Positions 16,206 through 23,537 are shown, counted from the first letter of the stretch. The stretch is 29,766 bases of DNA from CAZSTA01 sp964609495 [NCBI: uncultured bacterium] (GCA_964609495.1 CAZSTA010000021.1:1-29766); one strand, 5' to 3'. A program made the numbers and translations. The notes: generated by a model not told the origin, from the letters alone.

Positions 16206-17051
16206 ATGTCCAAGATAGATAGATCGGTAACTGTGACTAAGGATGATATCGTAGAGGGATTGAGGCAACTTGGTTTGAAAGAGGGAGATATCGTTCTAGT
16301 TCATAGCTCTCTGAGTAGCTTCGGCTACGTTGAGGGGGGAATAGAGGCGCTGATAGATGGGCTACTGGAGGCAGTGGGATCAACTGGAACAGTCGTAGTT
16401 CCAACTTTAACTGGCTCGGAGAAGCTTTCGAGTTCTAATCCTCCCGTATTCGATGTTGTAAATACCCCTTGCTGGACGGGTAAGGTCCCGGAGGCCTTCC
16501 GCAAGAAGAAGGAAGCCAAACGAAGTCTCCATCCCACTCACTCTGTCGCCGCTATCGGTCCTATGACGGAAACCCTGATCAAAGATCATGAGAAAGCAGC
16601 TACCCCTTGCGGTGTCAATACTCCTTATGAAAGGATAGCCGAACTAGGGGGATATGTTCTGCTCATAGGAGTAGATCAGAACAGAAATACCACCTTTCAT
16701 ACCGCGGAGGAGATCGCCGAAGTTCCCTATCACATACAGCCCGGTTTCGCTCAGGCGAAGATCATAACGGAGGATGGTCAAGAGATAGTAACTCCGATAA
16801 AGCTACATCGCTATGGCCCAGCGAGGGATTTCAACCTAATGGAGGATAGGTTCAAGAGAGAAGGCATTATGAGGATAGGCGAGATCGGGAAATCGACCAT
16901 CCGCCTTTTGAAGGCGAAGGAGATGATAGAAGCTATCGTAGATGAACTTAGGAAAGATCCCAACGCCTTGTTCGATAAGAGGCTCAGAGATAACACCAGA
17001 TCACTTTCCGACCTCAGCCCTCGGCTTTCTAATCTATATGAGGATAAATAA
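16206..17051 (+). CDS. AAC(3)-family N-acetyltransferase (Antibiotic_NAT fold)
   Basis: 281 residues of the family typed by aminoglycoside 3-N-acetyltransferases and B. subtilis YokD, which move acetyl from acetyl-CoA to an amino group. Visible signatures are VHSSLSSFG (32-40), HPTHSVAA (109-116) and LIGVDQNRNTTFHTAEE (153-169) with the conserved H165 and E168. GGAG is 8 nt before the ATG. Family resemblance alone does not show antibiotic resistance; most chromosomal members of this family have unknown amine substrates. Its place directly after a sugar-isomerase-like gene favours an amino-sugar or related metabolite. The terminator hairpin begins 1 nt after the stop. Confidence 0.9.
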   Translation: MSKIDRSVTVTKDDIVEGLRQLGLKEGDIVLVHSSLSSFGYVEGGIEALIDGLLEAVGSTGTVVVPTLTGSEKLSSSNPPVFDVVNTPCWTGKVPEAFRKKKEAKRSLHPTHSVAAIGPMTETLIKDHEKAATPCGVNTPYERIAELGGYVLLIGVDQNRNTTFHTAEEIAEVPYHIQPGFAQAKIITEDGQEIVTPIKLHRYGPARDFNLMEDRFKREGIMRIGEIGKSTIRLLKAKEMIEAIVDELRKDPNALFDKRLRDNTRSLSDLSPRLSNLYEDK

Positions 17052-17086
17052 ATCAAGGTGTTGAGATTATAACTCGACACCTTGAT
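17052..17086. terminator. Bidirectional terminator between converging genes
   Basis: ATCAAGGTGTTGAG (17052-17065) pairs with CTCGACACCTTGAT (17073-17086) across 14 positions with one T/G, and a 7-nt loop. The minus strand continues TTTATTTATCC, so it ends the serine operon best; it also lies right after the plus-strand stop. Confidence 0.8.
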
Positions 17087-17100
17087 ATTATCCGTCTCCT

Positions 17101-17742
17101 CTACAGCGCTCCTGCGGCTGTCTCATCGATCAATCCACCTAAGTGACAATTATCGTTCAGAAGCGATATTCTGGCTTTACCATCGATGAAATCTATAATA
17201 TTTATCCCCGTATTGCCCTGTTTTATCTGCCAGAAACGGGATAGATCGATTCCCAATAAACTGCATAGAATAACCTTATTGACAGCATCATGGGATACGG
17301 CTAAAACTGTCTGGTAAGGATGATTTCTAACGATAATATCTATTCCCTCCATCGCTCTTACTCTAACATCCTCCAGGGATTCCCCTTCGGGCATAGCGAC
17401 CGTCTCTGGTCTTTCCCACCAATCCTCCAACACCTGGGGATATCTCTCTTTAATCTCTTCAAGTGACAAACCTTCCCATAGACCATGGCTGATCTCAGTC
17501 AACTGAGAAATAATTATAACCTGAAGATTATGACTATCAGCGACTACACCAGCAGTATCATAAGCCCGCTTTAGAGGACTGGAATAGATAGCATCTAAAC
17601 GAATCTTCTCCAGGGCTTTGGCTAAAAGCTCAGCTTGATGTCTTCCTCTCAGATTGAGCTCGGTATCCTCACGCCCCTGAAATCTTCGCAAGTGATTCCA
17701 GTATGTCTCACCATGTCTAACTAATATCACCCTCGTTTGCAT
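17101..17742 (-). CDS. Histidine phosphatase family protein, likely metal-independent phosphoserine phosphatase
   Basis: 213 residues of the histidine phosphatase (phosphoglycerate mutase-like) superfamily. Catalytic residues seen are R9-H10 in LVRHGET, R59 in SSPLKRAYDTA, E83 (LTEISHGLWEG) and H151 (AVSHDAVNK). The enzyme transfers phosphate to H10 and then to water. It is the third gene of an operon with a class V aminotransferase and SerA, 15 nt after serA. Members of this superfamily act as metal-independent phosphoserine phosphatase in Hydrogenobacter and some others, so phosphoserine is the most likely substrate. Alternatives are alpha-ribazole phosphatase or a general sugar phosphatase. 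The family is certain, the substrate inferred from context. A 213-residue length is normal for this group. Confidence 0.85.
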   Translation of the reverse strand: MQTRVILVRHGETYWNHLRRFQGREDTELNLRGRHQAELLAKALEKIRLDAIYSSPLKRAYDTAGVVADSHNLQVIIISQLTEISHGLWEGLSLEEIKERYPQVLEDWWERPETVAMPEGESLEDVRVRAMEGIDIIVRNHPYQTVLAVSHDAVNKVILCSLLGIDLSRFWQIKQGNTGINIIDFIDGKARISLLNDNCHLGGLIDETAAGAL

Positions 17743-17757
17743 TTTGTCTTCTTTAAG

Positions 17758-19335
17758 TTACAATTCCACCGATTTACCAAGGGCTATACCCTCGATATTC
17801 ATAATTTCATCGATCAGCTCTGGGGGGACGGAATCATCGACTGAGAGAACAACCACCGCTTTTCCTCTTGGTCTTTCTCGTCCCAATTGCATACCCGCGA
17901 TATTTATATTAGCACTACCCAGGATAGTGCCCATTCGACCGACGAACCCTGGCCGATCGGTATGCCAGACGATGAGTAGATGACCTAAGGGAACGACATC
18001 AACCCGATATCCATCGATTATCACTATTCTCGGATCAGTTTTGCCGAACAGCGTTCCCGCGACCTCCAATTTCCTCTTTGCCGAATGAACCATCGAGATG
18101 ATCAGACTGGTATAGTCTATAGCCGTGGCGCTCCTGCTCTCCCGCACCGTGATTCCTCTACTCTCAGCAATCATAGGAGAGTTGACGAAGTTGACCATCC
18201 CCTCCGTAATCATCTCTAATAGCCCCTTTAAGAAACTATTAGTAACTATCTTCATATCGAAGTTAGATAATTTCCCATTGTAAATCACTTCCACTGATTC
18301 TATGGGACCATCAGCTAACTGCCCCTGCAATTTGCCCATCTGCTCAGCTAACTTTATATATGGCTTTACCTCCTCTAAAATTTCCTTGGGCAATGTGGGG
18401 ATGTTGATCGCGTTTCTAACTGTTTCCCCTTTAAGAGCCGCGATCACCTGATCGGCTACATCTATGGCTACGTTGACCTGAGCCTCCGCGGTTGAGGCGG
18501 CTAGATGAGGAGTACAGATCACTGAATCTAATTCGAGGAGAGGGCTATCGGTAGGAGGTTCACTCTCATAGACATCCAGGGCAGCTCCCGCGACTTTACC
18601 GCTTTTCAGAGCTTTATAGAGGGAACGCTCATCTACAACCCCTCCTCGAGCGCAGTTGAGCACCCTTATCCCATCCTTCATCAGTTCGAATTCTCGCTCT
18701 CCGAGCATACCCTTGGTAGAATCGGTTAAGGGGGTATGAATAGAGATATAATCGGAATTGGACAGGAGATTATCTAAAGAGGTCAACTCTACCCCTAACT
18801 TAGCGGCTTGGTCGGGAGAGACGAAGGGGTCATAAGCGATAACCTTCATATTCAACCCTCTAGCTCTAGTTGCTACCTGAGAGCCAACTCTCCCCAGCCC
18901 GATCAACCCTAAAGTTTTGTTATATATCTCAACCCCTAGATACTTTTTACGATCCCACTTCCCCATCTTGAGCGAAGCAGTAGCTTGGGGGATATTGCGG
19001 GAGAGGGCAACCAACATCGCGATCGTATGCTCCGCGGTGGAGATTATGTTACCCTCCGGGGCATTCAGAACGATTATCCCTCTTCTAGTCACGGCCTCCA
19101 GGTCTATATTATCTATTCCGACCCCAGCCCTTCCGATAACCTTCAGATTGCCACCAGCCTCGATCACCTCTTTCGTCACCTTCGTTCTACTTCGCACCAC
19201 TAAGGCATCGTATTCGCCTATCTTCTCAACTAGTTCAGGACCAGTTATCTTAGTTAGAACATCTACCCCGGCATACTCTCGTAATTTATCTATCCCAACT
19301 TGAGCAATAGAATCGCTCACTATTATTTTCAACAT
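17758..19335 (-). CDS. serA: SerA, D-3-phosphoglycerate dehydrogenase (long form)
   Basis: 525 residues. It oxidises 3-phosphoglycerate to 3-phosphohydroxypyruvate, the first step of serine synthesis. Substrate-binding region RAGVGIDNID (69-78), NAD fold GLGRVGSQV (146-154), catalytic R230 (CARGGVVDE), E259 and H277 (CTPHLAAS). After about 315 an allosteric substrate-binding domain and a C-terminal ACT domain (about 453-525) follow, as in type-1 long SerA of mycobacteria and many other bacteria. Feedback control by serine through the ACT domain is expected. A GAGGTG ribosome site lies 4 nt before the ATG. A nested inverted repeat separates it from the upstream aminotransferase gene and may adjust its expression. 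Confidence 0.97.
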   Translation of the reverse strand: MLKIIVSDSIAQVGIDKLREYAGVDVLTKITGPELVEKIGEYDALVVRSRTKVTKEVIEAGGNLKVIGRAGVGIDNIDLEAVTRRGIIVLNAPEGNIISTAEHTIAMLVALSRNIPQATASLKMGKWDRKKYLGVEIYNKTLGLIGLGRVGSQVATRARGLNMKVIAYDPFVSPDQAAKLGVELTSLDNLLSNSDYISIHTPLTDSTKGMLGEREFELMKDGIRVLNCARGGVVDERSLYKALKSGKVAGAALDVYESEPPTDSPLLELDSVICTPHLAASTAEAQVNVAIDVADQVIAALKGETVRNAINIPTLPKEILEEVKPYIKLAEQMGKLQGQLADGPIESVEVIYNGKLSNFDMKIVTNSFLKGLLEMITEGMVNFVNSPMIAESRGITVRESRSATAIDYTSLIISMVHSAKRKLEVAGTLFGKTDPRIVIIDGYRVDVVPLGHLLIVWHTDRPGFVGRMGTILGSANINIAGMQLGRERPRGKAVVVLSVDDSVPPELIDEIMNIEGIALGKSVEL

Positions 19336-19361
19336 CTCTCACCTCTCTAAGCTCTATTTGA

Positions 19362-19458
19362 AAGGAAACTTTTGCCAATAAAACTCAAGTGTTCTGGTAA
19401 CTTTTGCAGACAAAGATATATAAGGTTAAAAAAGTTACCAGAATTAAAAGGTTTCCTT
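19362..19458 (-). repeat. Nested inverted repeat between the aminotransferase and serA
   Basis: Outer arms AAGGAAAC (19362-19369) and GTTTCCTT (19451-19458), extended by four A/T pairs after a one-base bulge. Inside, TTCTGGTAACTTTT (19392-19405) has its perfect 14-nt complement at 19430-19443. The arms include the aminotransferase stop codon, and the structure fills most of the 121-nt gap before serA. No T-box features were seen. It may be an attenuator, processing site or translational control element, or a remnant of a mobile repeat. Confidence 0.75.
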
Positions 19459-20596
19459 ATTTAGGGAGATATTCCTCCGCGGCCCTTACGGCTTCACCTA
19501 GTTCAACTGAAAAACCATTCTCGATGAGGGACATCTCCAAAGCACATAAAGTAGCGATAGCCTCTAATCTATCGACAAATCCCATATGACCTATGCGGAT
19601 GATCTTGCCCTTTAGCTCCTCTTGACCGCCCGCGATCACGACGCCATATCTATCGCGCATAGTATTTCTAAGCGCCGTATCCTTCACTCCTTCAGGAATC
19701 TTGACCGCCGTTACGGAGTAGGAAGCCTCCTCATCTGGAACGAGTGGTTCTAATCCAATAGCTTTTACTCCCACTCTAGTAGCCTGAGCCATATCCTTAT
19801 GTCTCTGCCAAACGTTCTCTATTCCCTCCTCCTTTATCATATCTAAAACTTCTCTGAGAGCAACGATAAGGGAGATAGCCGGAGTCCAGGGAGTTTGCAT
19901 CTTAGCTAGTGATTTCCTAGCGGCCTTAAGATCCCAATAATATCTCGGAAGGTTCGATTCTTCAAGAGCCTCCCAAGCCTTATCGCTCAGGGTAATGAAG
20001 GCTAGACCAGGCGGGATCATCAATCCCTTCTGCGATCCTCCCACCGCGACGTCTATCCCCCATTCATCCGTTCTAAGTTCTATCGCTCCTAAAGAGGTGA
20101 TGACATCAACCATAAGGAGTGCGGGATAACCAGAGGTGATCTGGGCTATGCTCTTAAGGTCGTTTAGGACCCCGGTCGAGGTCTCATTATGAACTAGCAT
20201 AACTGCTTTATAGTTTTTATCTTTTAACCTTGCCTCGATCTCCTTAGGAGCTACTGCCCTCCCCCACTGAACCTCTAATCTATCAACCTTAGTGGCGAAG
20301 GCCTCCGCGATATCGGCGAATCTCTCCGAGAATTTACCAGATACTACAGCTAAAACCTCATCCCCAGCGGATAAAACGTTTACTACTGCCGCTTCCATCG
20401 CTCCAGTGCTAGAGGCGGTTAAGGTTAAAACATCGTTCTCAGTCTGAAATACATATTTTAAACCCTCATTGACCTCGGAGAAGATACGGCTAAATTCCTC
20501 GGTGCGATGATGGATTATAGGTCGACTCATAGCTAAGAGCGCCCTGGGAGGGATATTAGTAGGACCAGGAGTCATCAGATATTTTGTCTCTTTCAC
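19457..20596 (-). CDS. Class V PLP-dependent aminotransferase, probable phosphoserine or serine-glyoxylate type
   Basis: 379 residues of the alanine/serine-glyoxylate aminotransferase group (fold type I). MTPGPTNIPP at the N-terminus is the family hallmark. The PLP site is K190 in GSQKGLMIPPG, with D164 (MVDVITSLGA) below the ring, phosphate-binding STGAMEAA (63-70) and carboxylate-binding R334 (IIRIGHMG). Members often stand in for SerC, turning 3-phosphohydroxypyruvate into phosphoserine, or make glycine from glyoxylate. Being first in an operon with serA and a phosphatase points to the serine pathway. The start is GTG with GAGGTGAT about 10 nt upstream. The family is sure and the exact substrate inferred; glyoxylate cannot be excluded. 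Confidence 0.9.
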   Translation of the reverse strand: MKETKYLMTPGPTNIPPRALLAMSRPIIHHRTEEFSRIFSEVNEGLKYVFQTENDVLTLTASSTGAMEAAVVNVLSAGDEVLAVVSGKFSERFADIAEAFATKVDRLEVQWGRAVAPKEIEARLKDKNYKAVMLVHNETSTGVLNDLKSIAQITSGYPALLMVDVITSLGAIELRTDEWGIDVAVGGSQKGLMIPPGLAFITLSDKAWEALEESNLPRYYWDLKAARKSLAKMQTPWTPAISLIVALREVLDMIKEEGIENVWQRHKDMAQATRVGVKAIGLEPLVPDEEASYSVTAVKIPEGVKDTALRNTMRDRYGVVIAGGQEELKGKIIRIGHMGFVDRLEAIATLCALEMSLIENGFSVELGEAVRAAEEYLPK

Positions 20597-20666
20597 TTAA
20601 TATAATCACCTCGATTTTATTGGTTTTTGCTGAATTAACAAAGCTATCAGAGAATCTTGCTAATTA

Positions 20667-20840
20667 TCACCCTCCCCCTAACCCCCTCCCATCAAGGGAG
20701 GGGGGAATAAAGGGCTTTAGTTCAATCTCAATGTTCCCTCTCCCCTCGTGGGAGAGGGATAGGGTGAGGGGGAATTAGTCTTTAACTCCCTAACGAAGAA
20801 CTAAGAATATGATACTCCCGATTATAAGTTCAAAAACCAA
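20667..20840. repeat. REP-like palindromic element, copy B
   Basis: Nearly identical over its length to 7478-7652, starting TCACCCTCCCCCTAACCCCC and ending near CAAAAACCAA. It carries the same two hairpins, the second being CCCTCTCCC (20736-20744)/GGGAGAGGG (20750-20758). It lies in the 298-bp gap between rplL and the aminotransferase. A TTGTTA/TAAAAT pair at 20641-20614 on the minus strand is a weak promoter candidate for the serine operon, but its start point would fall inside the ribosome site. Confidence 0.85.
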
Positions 20841-20852
20841 TTAAAAGATGCG

Positions 20853-20887
20853 ACACGATGCAGATATTTATTTAATCCACATCGTGT
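20853..20887 (-). terminator. Probable terminator of rplJ-rplL
   Basis: ACACGATG (20853-20860) pairs with CATCGTGT (20880-20887) across a 19-nt AT-rich loop, 7 nt after the rplL stop. The minus strand continues CGCATCTTTTAATT. The large loop and imperfect U-tract make it moderate. Confidence 0.55.
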
Positions 20888-20894
20888 ATCAATC

Positions 20895-21293
20895 CTATTT
20901 TATCTCAGCTACCGCTCCGGCTTCTTCAAGTCTGGCTTTAGCTTGCTCAGCTTCCTCCTTGGAGACGCCGTGTTTGATCGGGCTAGGAGCGTTATCAACG
21001 ACCTCCTTGGCTTCTTTTAAGCCTAGAGGAGTGAGCTCTCTAACAGCTTTGATAACTTGAATCTTCTTGGATCCTATCTCCTTGAGAATGACATCGAACT
21101 CGGTCTGCTCCTCAACAACCTCCTCTGGGGCAGCTCCTCCAGCCGCGGCGGGCATAACAGCCATAGGCACAGAGGCGGTAACTCCAAATTTCTCCTCAAA
21201 AGCTTTTACTAACTCGGCTAACTCCATAACGGTCATCTGTTCGATAGCTGCCAGTATTTCATCCTTAGTTAATTTCTGGGCGGTTTCTGCCAC
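20895..21293 (-). CDS. rplL: Ribosomal protein L7/L12
   Basis: 132 residues of the acidic ribosomal stalk protein that recruits translation GTPases. N-terminal dimerisation helices (1-35, [21 protein letters not shown]), an Ala/Gly-rich hinge (about 42-60) and the globular C-terminal domain with [20 protein letters not shown] and [13 protein letters not shown], all standard. It starts GTG with AAGGAGGTG 8 nt upstream. It follows rplJ by 48 nt under control of the L10 leader. Downstream there is no rpoB; the next gene is the serine-pathway aminotransferase after a REP-like element. Confidence 0.98.
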   Translation of the reverse strand: MAETAQKLTKDEILAAIEQMTVMELAELVKAFEEKFGVTASVPMAVMPAAAGGAAPEEVVEEQTEFDVILKEIGSKKIQVIKAVRELTPLGLKEAKEVVDNAPSPIKHGVSKEEAEQAKARLEEAGAVAEIK

Positions 21294-21341
21294 TATCTAT
21301 TCACCTCCTTGTATCCACTAATCATATATATAGATGACAAA

Positions 21342-21869
21342 TTAAGCGGCTTGTTCCTCCCTCTTTTTCTGCAAAGCCAAAACAGCATAAGCAAATTGAC
21401 GTAGGAGACCAGATAGAACCCCTACGAAACCACTCAGAGGGCCCTGCATCCCCCCGAGAACCTGTCCCAATATAACCTCTCGAGGTGGTAAGGAGGCTAG
21501 ATTTTTAACTTCCTCTGCATCCATTATCCTTGTTCCCAACAAGCCACCTTTGATCTTCAGTTTAGCATTCTGTTTAGCATAATCCAATAACAATTTAGCC
21601 GCTACTGAGGTATCACCACCTCCAAAGGCAACAGCCGTTGGTCCTTCAAGCAACCGCTCTAGTTCTTCCAAACCAAGATTTCTAGCGACTATCTTCGTTA
21701 GAGTATTCTTAACCACCCGAAATCGAATCGTCTCTTCGCGAAGCTTCCTCCTAAGCTCCATAATCTCGCCGACTGTCAAACCTCGGTAGTCGGCTAAGAT
21801 CGCTCCCTGAGCTTTCTCAAATTCTCCTTGCAACTCCGTTACTAAGGCTTCCTTCTCCGACTTATTCAA
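21342..21869 (-). CDS. rplJ: Ribosomal protein L10
   Basis: 175 residues, the base of the ribosomal stalk that carries L7/L12 dimers and is expected to repress its own operon by binding the leader. MNKSEKEALVTEL, ADYRGLTVGEIMELRRKLRE and RVVKNTLTKIVAR match the rRNA-binding domain. The C-terminal helix (SGFVGVLSGLLRQFAYAVLALQKKREE) is the L12-binding part. It starts with TTG, 8 nt after AGAGGTG. It is the first gene of its transcript; rplK and rplA do not lie directly upstream, unlike the usual order. Confidence 0.97.
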   Translation of the reverse strand: MNKSEKEALVTELQGEFEKAQGAILADYRGLTVGEIMELRRKLREETIRFRVVKNTLTKIVARNLGLEELERLLEGPTAVAFGGGDTSVAAKLLLDYAKQNAKLKIKGGLLGTRIMDAEEVKNLASLPPREVILGQVLGGMQGPLSGFVGVLSGLLRQFAYAVLALQKKREEQAA

Positions 21870-22045
21870 TCACTTTTCACCTCTTTTCCCAGCCCAATTT
21901 CTCGCATAGAAAAAGCCTCCGAGACATAACTGGAGGCCCGATAAGTTCGTTATCACTAATAATCGACCTCGGTAGGCAGAGCCAGCTCTTTTAAGTTATA
22001 ACTAACACCTACTGTCTACGGCTTTCAAGTCTTTCTAGATTTTGC
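21870..22045 (-). promoter_or_regulatory. L10 leader (autoregulatory 5' UTR of rplJL)
   Basis: The minus-strand transcript contains GCCGTAGACAGTAGGTG (22022-22006) and CTGCCTACCGAGGTCG (21979-21964), the conserved L10-binding parts of the L10_leader family. A small GATAA/TTATC hairpin (21940-21954) and an attenuator follow. Known members let L10 (with L12) bind and shut down the operon. Confidence 0.88.
21910..21937 (-). terminator. Attenuator in the L10 leader
   Basis: Transcript GCCTCC (21937-21932) and GGAGGC (21920-21915) form a stem of at least 6 bp followed at once by TTTTT (21914-21910), about 40 nt before the rplJ start. This is the premature terminator expected when L10 is in excess. 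Confidence 0.85.
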
Positions 22046-22050
22046 TTAGT

Positions 22051-22079
22051 ATAATAACATATTTTCGAGATATTGTCAA
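22051..22079 (-). promoter_or_regulatory. Sigma70 promoter of rplJ-rplL
   Basis: Minus-strand TTGACA (22079-22074), 17-nt spacer, TATTAT (22056-22051). The predicted start near 22044 gives a leader of about 175 nt that holds the L10 leader. Confidence 0.85.
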
Positions 22080-22383
22080 CCCCTTGTTTCAAAAATTTAT
22101 CAGCAGATTCTGGGAGATCTACTGATTATTGGGAATAGGACAAGACTCAGGCTTATAAAAAAGAATATATCAAAAAGCATAATTATGACTACTTCAGCCT
22201 TTGTAGCAGCTACCCGAATACAACTTAGCCTTTCAATCCAGTCATAGTAACGGCTCTGTAAAAAATAGAATGAAAAAAGTCGAAAATTTGCTGAACTGGT
22301 GCGATGAAAGGTGGGGGGGGTAGTCAAGAGACCATATAAAATCTAGCTTCAGCTTCAATTTAGAGAGCTAATTTTTGACAGAA
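22080..22383. other. Intergenic stretch without a supported gene
   Basis: AT-rich sequence between the rplJ promoter and a REP-like fragment. The only frame of note (22100-22327, minus) has a TTG start without a ribosome site. Its product has a hydrophobic segment but no family I know. An eight-base G run lies around 22312-22320. I see no RNA gene here. Confidence 0.5.
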
Positions 22384-22443
22384 CCTCCCATCGAGGGAGG
22401 GGGAGAATCACATTCCTCAGCACGAAGTTTACATGCCTACTTT
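22384..22443. repeat. REP-like element, partial copy C
   Basis: Hairpin CCTCCC/GGGAGG (22384-22400, loop ATCGA), then a module that matches about 7725-7772 closely (GAATCACATTCC, then AAGTTTACATGC). It lies 16 nt before the TTGACT of the next promoter, the same arrangement as before 7785. The first half of the full unit is missing. Confidence 0.75.
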
Positions 22444-22459
22444 TTTTCAAACAAAATAC

Positions 22460-22488
22460 TTGACTCTTGATACGACAGATGATATAAT
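22460..22488 (+). promoter_or_regulatory. Sigma70 promoter for the prepilin/ABC transporter genes
   Basis: TTGACT (22460-22465), 17-nt spacer, TATAAT (22483-22488). The predicted start near 22495 leaves about 120 nt before the ATG at 22614. A second TTGACA at 22563 has no good -10. Confidence 0.78.
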
Positions 22489-22613
22489 AATAGCGTTGCG
22501 ATATTTCAGATAAACTTTAGAACGCTTTGAAAAGACCAGTTATCTGATTTTTCCCAGTCGGTTTGACAAATATAAAGTCTAAATTACTTTTTTGTTGATT
22601 ATAGGAGGTCAAG

Positions 22614-23003
22614 ATGAGATCCATCATCAGAGACCAAAGAGGGATGGTCATAGGGGAGTGGATATTTATAATAGGTGTATTTGCCTTCATAACGGCGGCC
22701 GGTGTCTATGACCTAAATGTAAGAGAAGAGATAGCTATCTGTCAAGCCAACCAAGTAGATATAATGATCGCCATAAATATGTGGGAGAAAGAGCATCCGG
22801 GAGAGAAGTGGGAGAAGAAAAAGGGAGAGGAACTTTATGAAGCTCTAGCGGAATATCTGCCTCCCGAGGTATTTGAGTGTCCCAGAGGGAAACATAATGG
22901 TCCTCATGATTATGCCACTAAAGCTAGAGGTAAGGTGGTTTGTTTAGTTGATCCTTTGGTTCATAGCCGTAAGCCGGTGATAGCGAAGACGTATTTTATG
23001 TAG
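22614..23003 (+). CDS. Type IV prepilin-like protein 1
   Basis: 129 residues. The N-terminus RDQRG|MVIGEWIFIIGVFAF fits a class III signal: short basic leader, Gly10 before the predicted prepilin peptidase cut, Glu15 at +5, and a hydrophobic helix of about 20 residues. The globular part has three Cys (43, 89, 110) and the pattern C-x3-NQ, AINMW, HP-x-EKW, KG-x-E, then ECP. The next gene shares this pattern, so the pair arose by duplication. Such proteins build type IV pili, type II secretion pseudopili or DNA-uptake filaments, or are minor surface pilins. AGGAGG is 5 nt before the ATG. No pilus assembly genes are in the window. Confidence 0.75.
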   Translation: MRSIIRDQRGMVIGEWIFIIGVFAFITAAGVYDLNVREEIAICQANQVDIMIAINMWEKEHPGEKWEKKKGEELYEALAEYLPPEVFECPRGKHNGPHDYATKARGKVVCLVDPLVHSRKPVIAKTYFM

Positions 23004-23036
23004 AGAAGCTAATTCGGAACGATGAGGGAGCGGAAT

Positions 23037-23444
23037 ATGTTTAAACTACTAAGGGAAAAACGGGGTATAACCGCGATCGAAGTAATCATAATTATCGCTA
23101 TTCTAGCTGTCTATATAGTGTTAGGAGGACGTTGGCAAAGGAAACAGGTTCTTAGAAATACTTGTATCCAGAATCAGAGGAATATACGAACTGCTATAAG
23201 GATGTGGCATCGAGACCATCCTGATGAGAAATGGAAAGCTACTAAAGGTGCTGAGACCCACGATGTTTTGGTCGAATATATCGAAGCTCAACCCAGCACT
23301 GTTTTTGATTGCCCAGCAGATGGCAATGAGGCGGATGAGTTTAAAGACAAGCCGGAGTTCAAACAGGATACGGATGATTATGATACTGATGATGAGGGGA
23401 ATGTATATTGCCGGATAGATCATTCTCATAATATCAAGGAATGA
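23037..23444 (+). CDS. Type IV prepilin-like protein 2
   Basis: 135 residues from the ATG at 23037, supported by GGGAG 6 nt upstream; an ATG five codons earlier lacks a ribosome site. The class III signal is canonical, REKRG|ITAIEVIIIIAILAVYIVLG, with Gly10, Glu15 at +5 and a long hydrophobic helix. The body repeats the pattern of protein 1: C43-x2-NQ, AIRMW, HPDEKW, KGAE, EYI, DCP, with Cys at 43, 92 and 125 in matching order. The tail is highly acidic (about 98-121, rich in Asp and Glu). This may bind a cation or partner. The pair precedes an ABC transporter on the same strand with no clear terminator between, so they may share a transcript. Confidence 0.82.
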   Translation: MFKLLREKRGITAIEVIIIIAILAVYIVLGGRWQRKQVLRNTCIQNQRNIRTAIRMWHRDHPDEKWKATKGAETHDVLVEYIEAQPSTVFDCPADGNEADEFKDKPEFKQDTDDYDTDDEGNVYCRIDHSHNIKE

Positions 23445-23537
23445 AAGGGGTGATATAGAGGGAGGGATATTTTTTAGGAGGGAAAATTGATAAGCGGTTT
23501 ATAAACACACTCAATAAAAATCAACGGAGGTGTTGAG

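Noticed and set aside
16206-17051. Calling the AAC(3)-family gene an antibiotic resistance determinant
   Set aside because: The family is broad and chromosomal members mostly have unknown amine substrates; operon context points to metabolism.
20584-20778. Open frame on the plus strand, same FPLPSWERDRVRG peptide
   Set aside because: Again the REP-like repeat read in frame; it overlaps the start of the aminotransferase on the other strand.
22100-22327. 75-codon minus-strand frame with a hydrophobic segment
   Set aside because: TTG start without a ribosome site, low-complexity composition and no recognisable family, in an AT-rich gap.
23475-23505. AGGAGG followed by a tiny TTG frame (five codons) before the binding-protein gene
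   Set aside because: Too short to support as a leader peptide; no adjoining attenuator structure.
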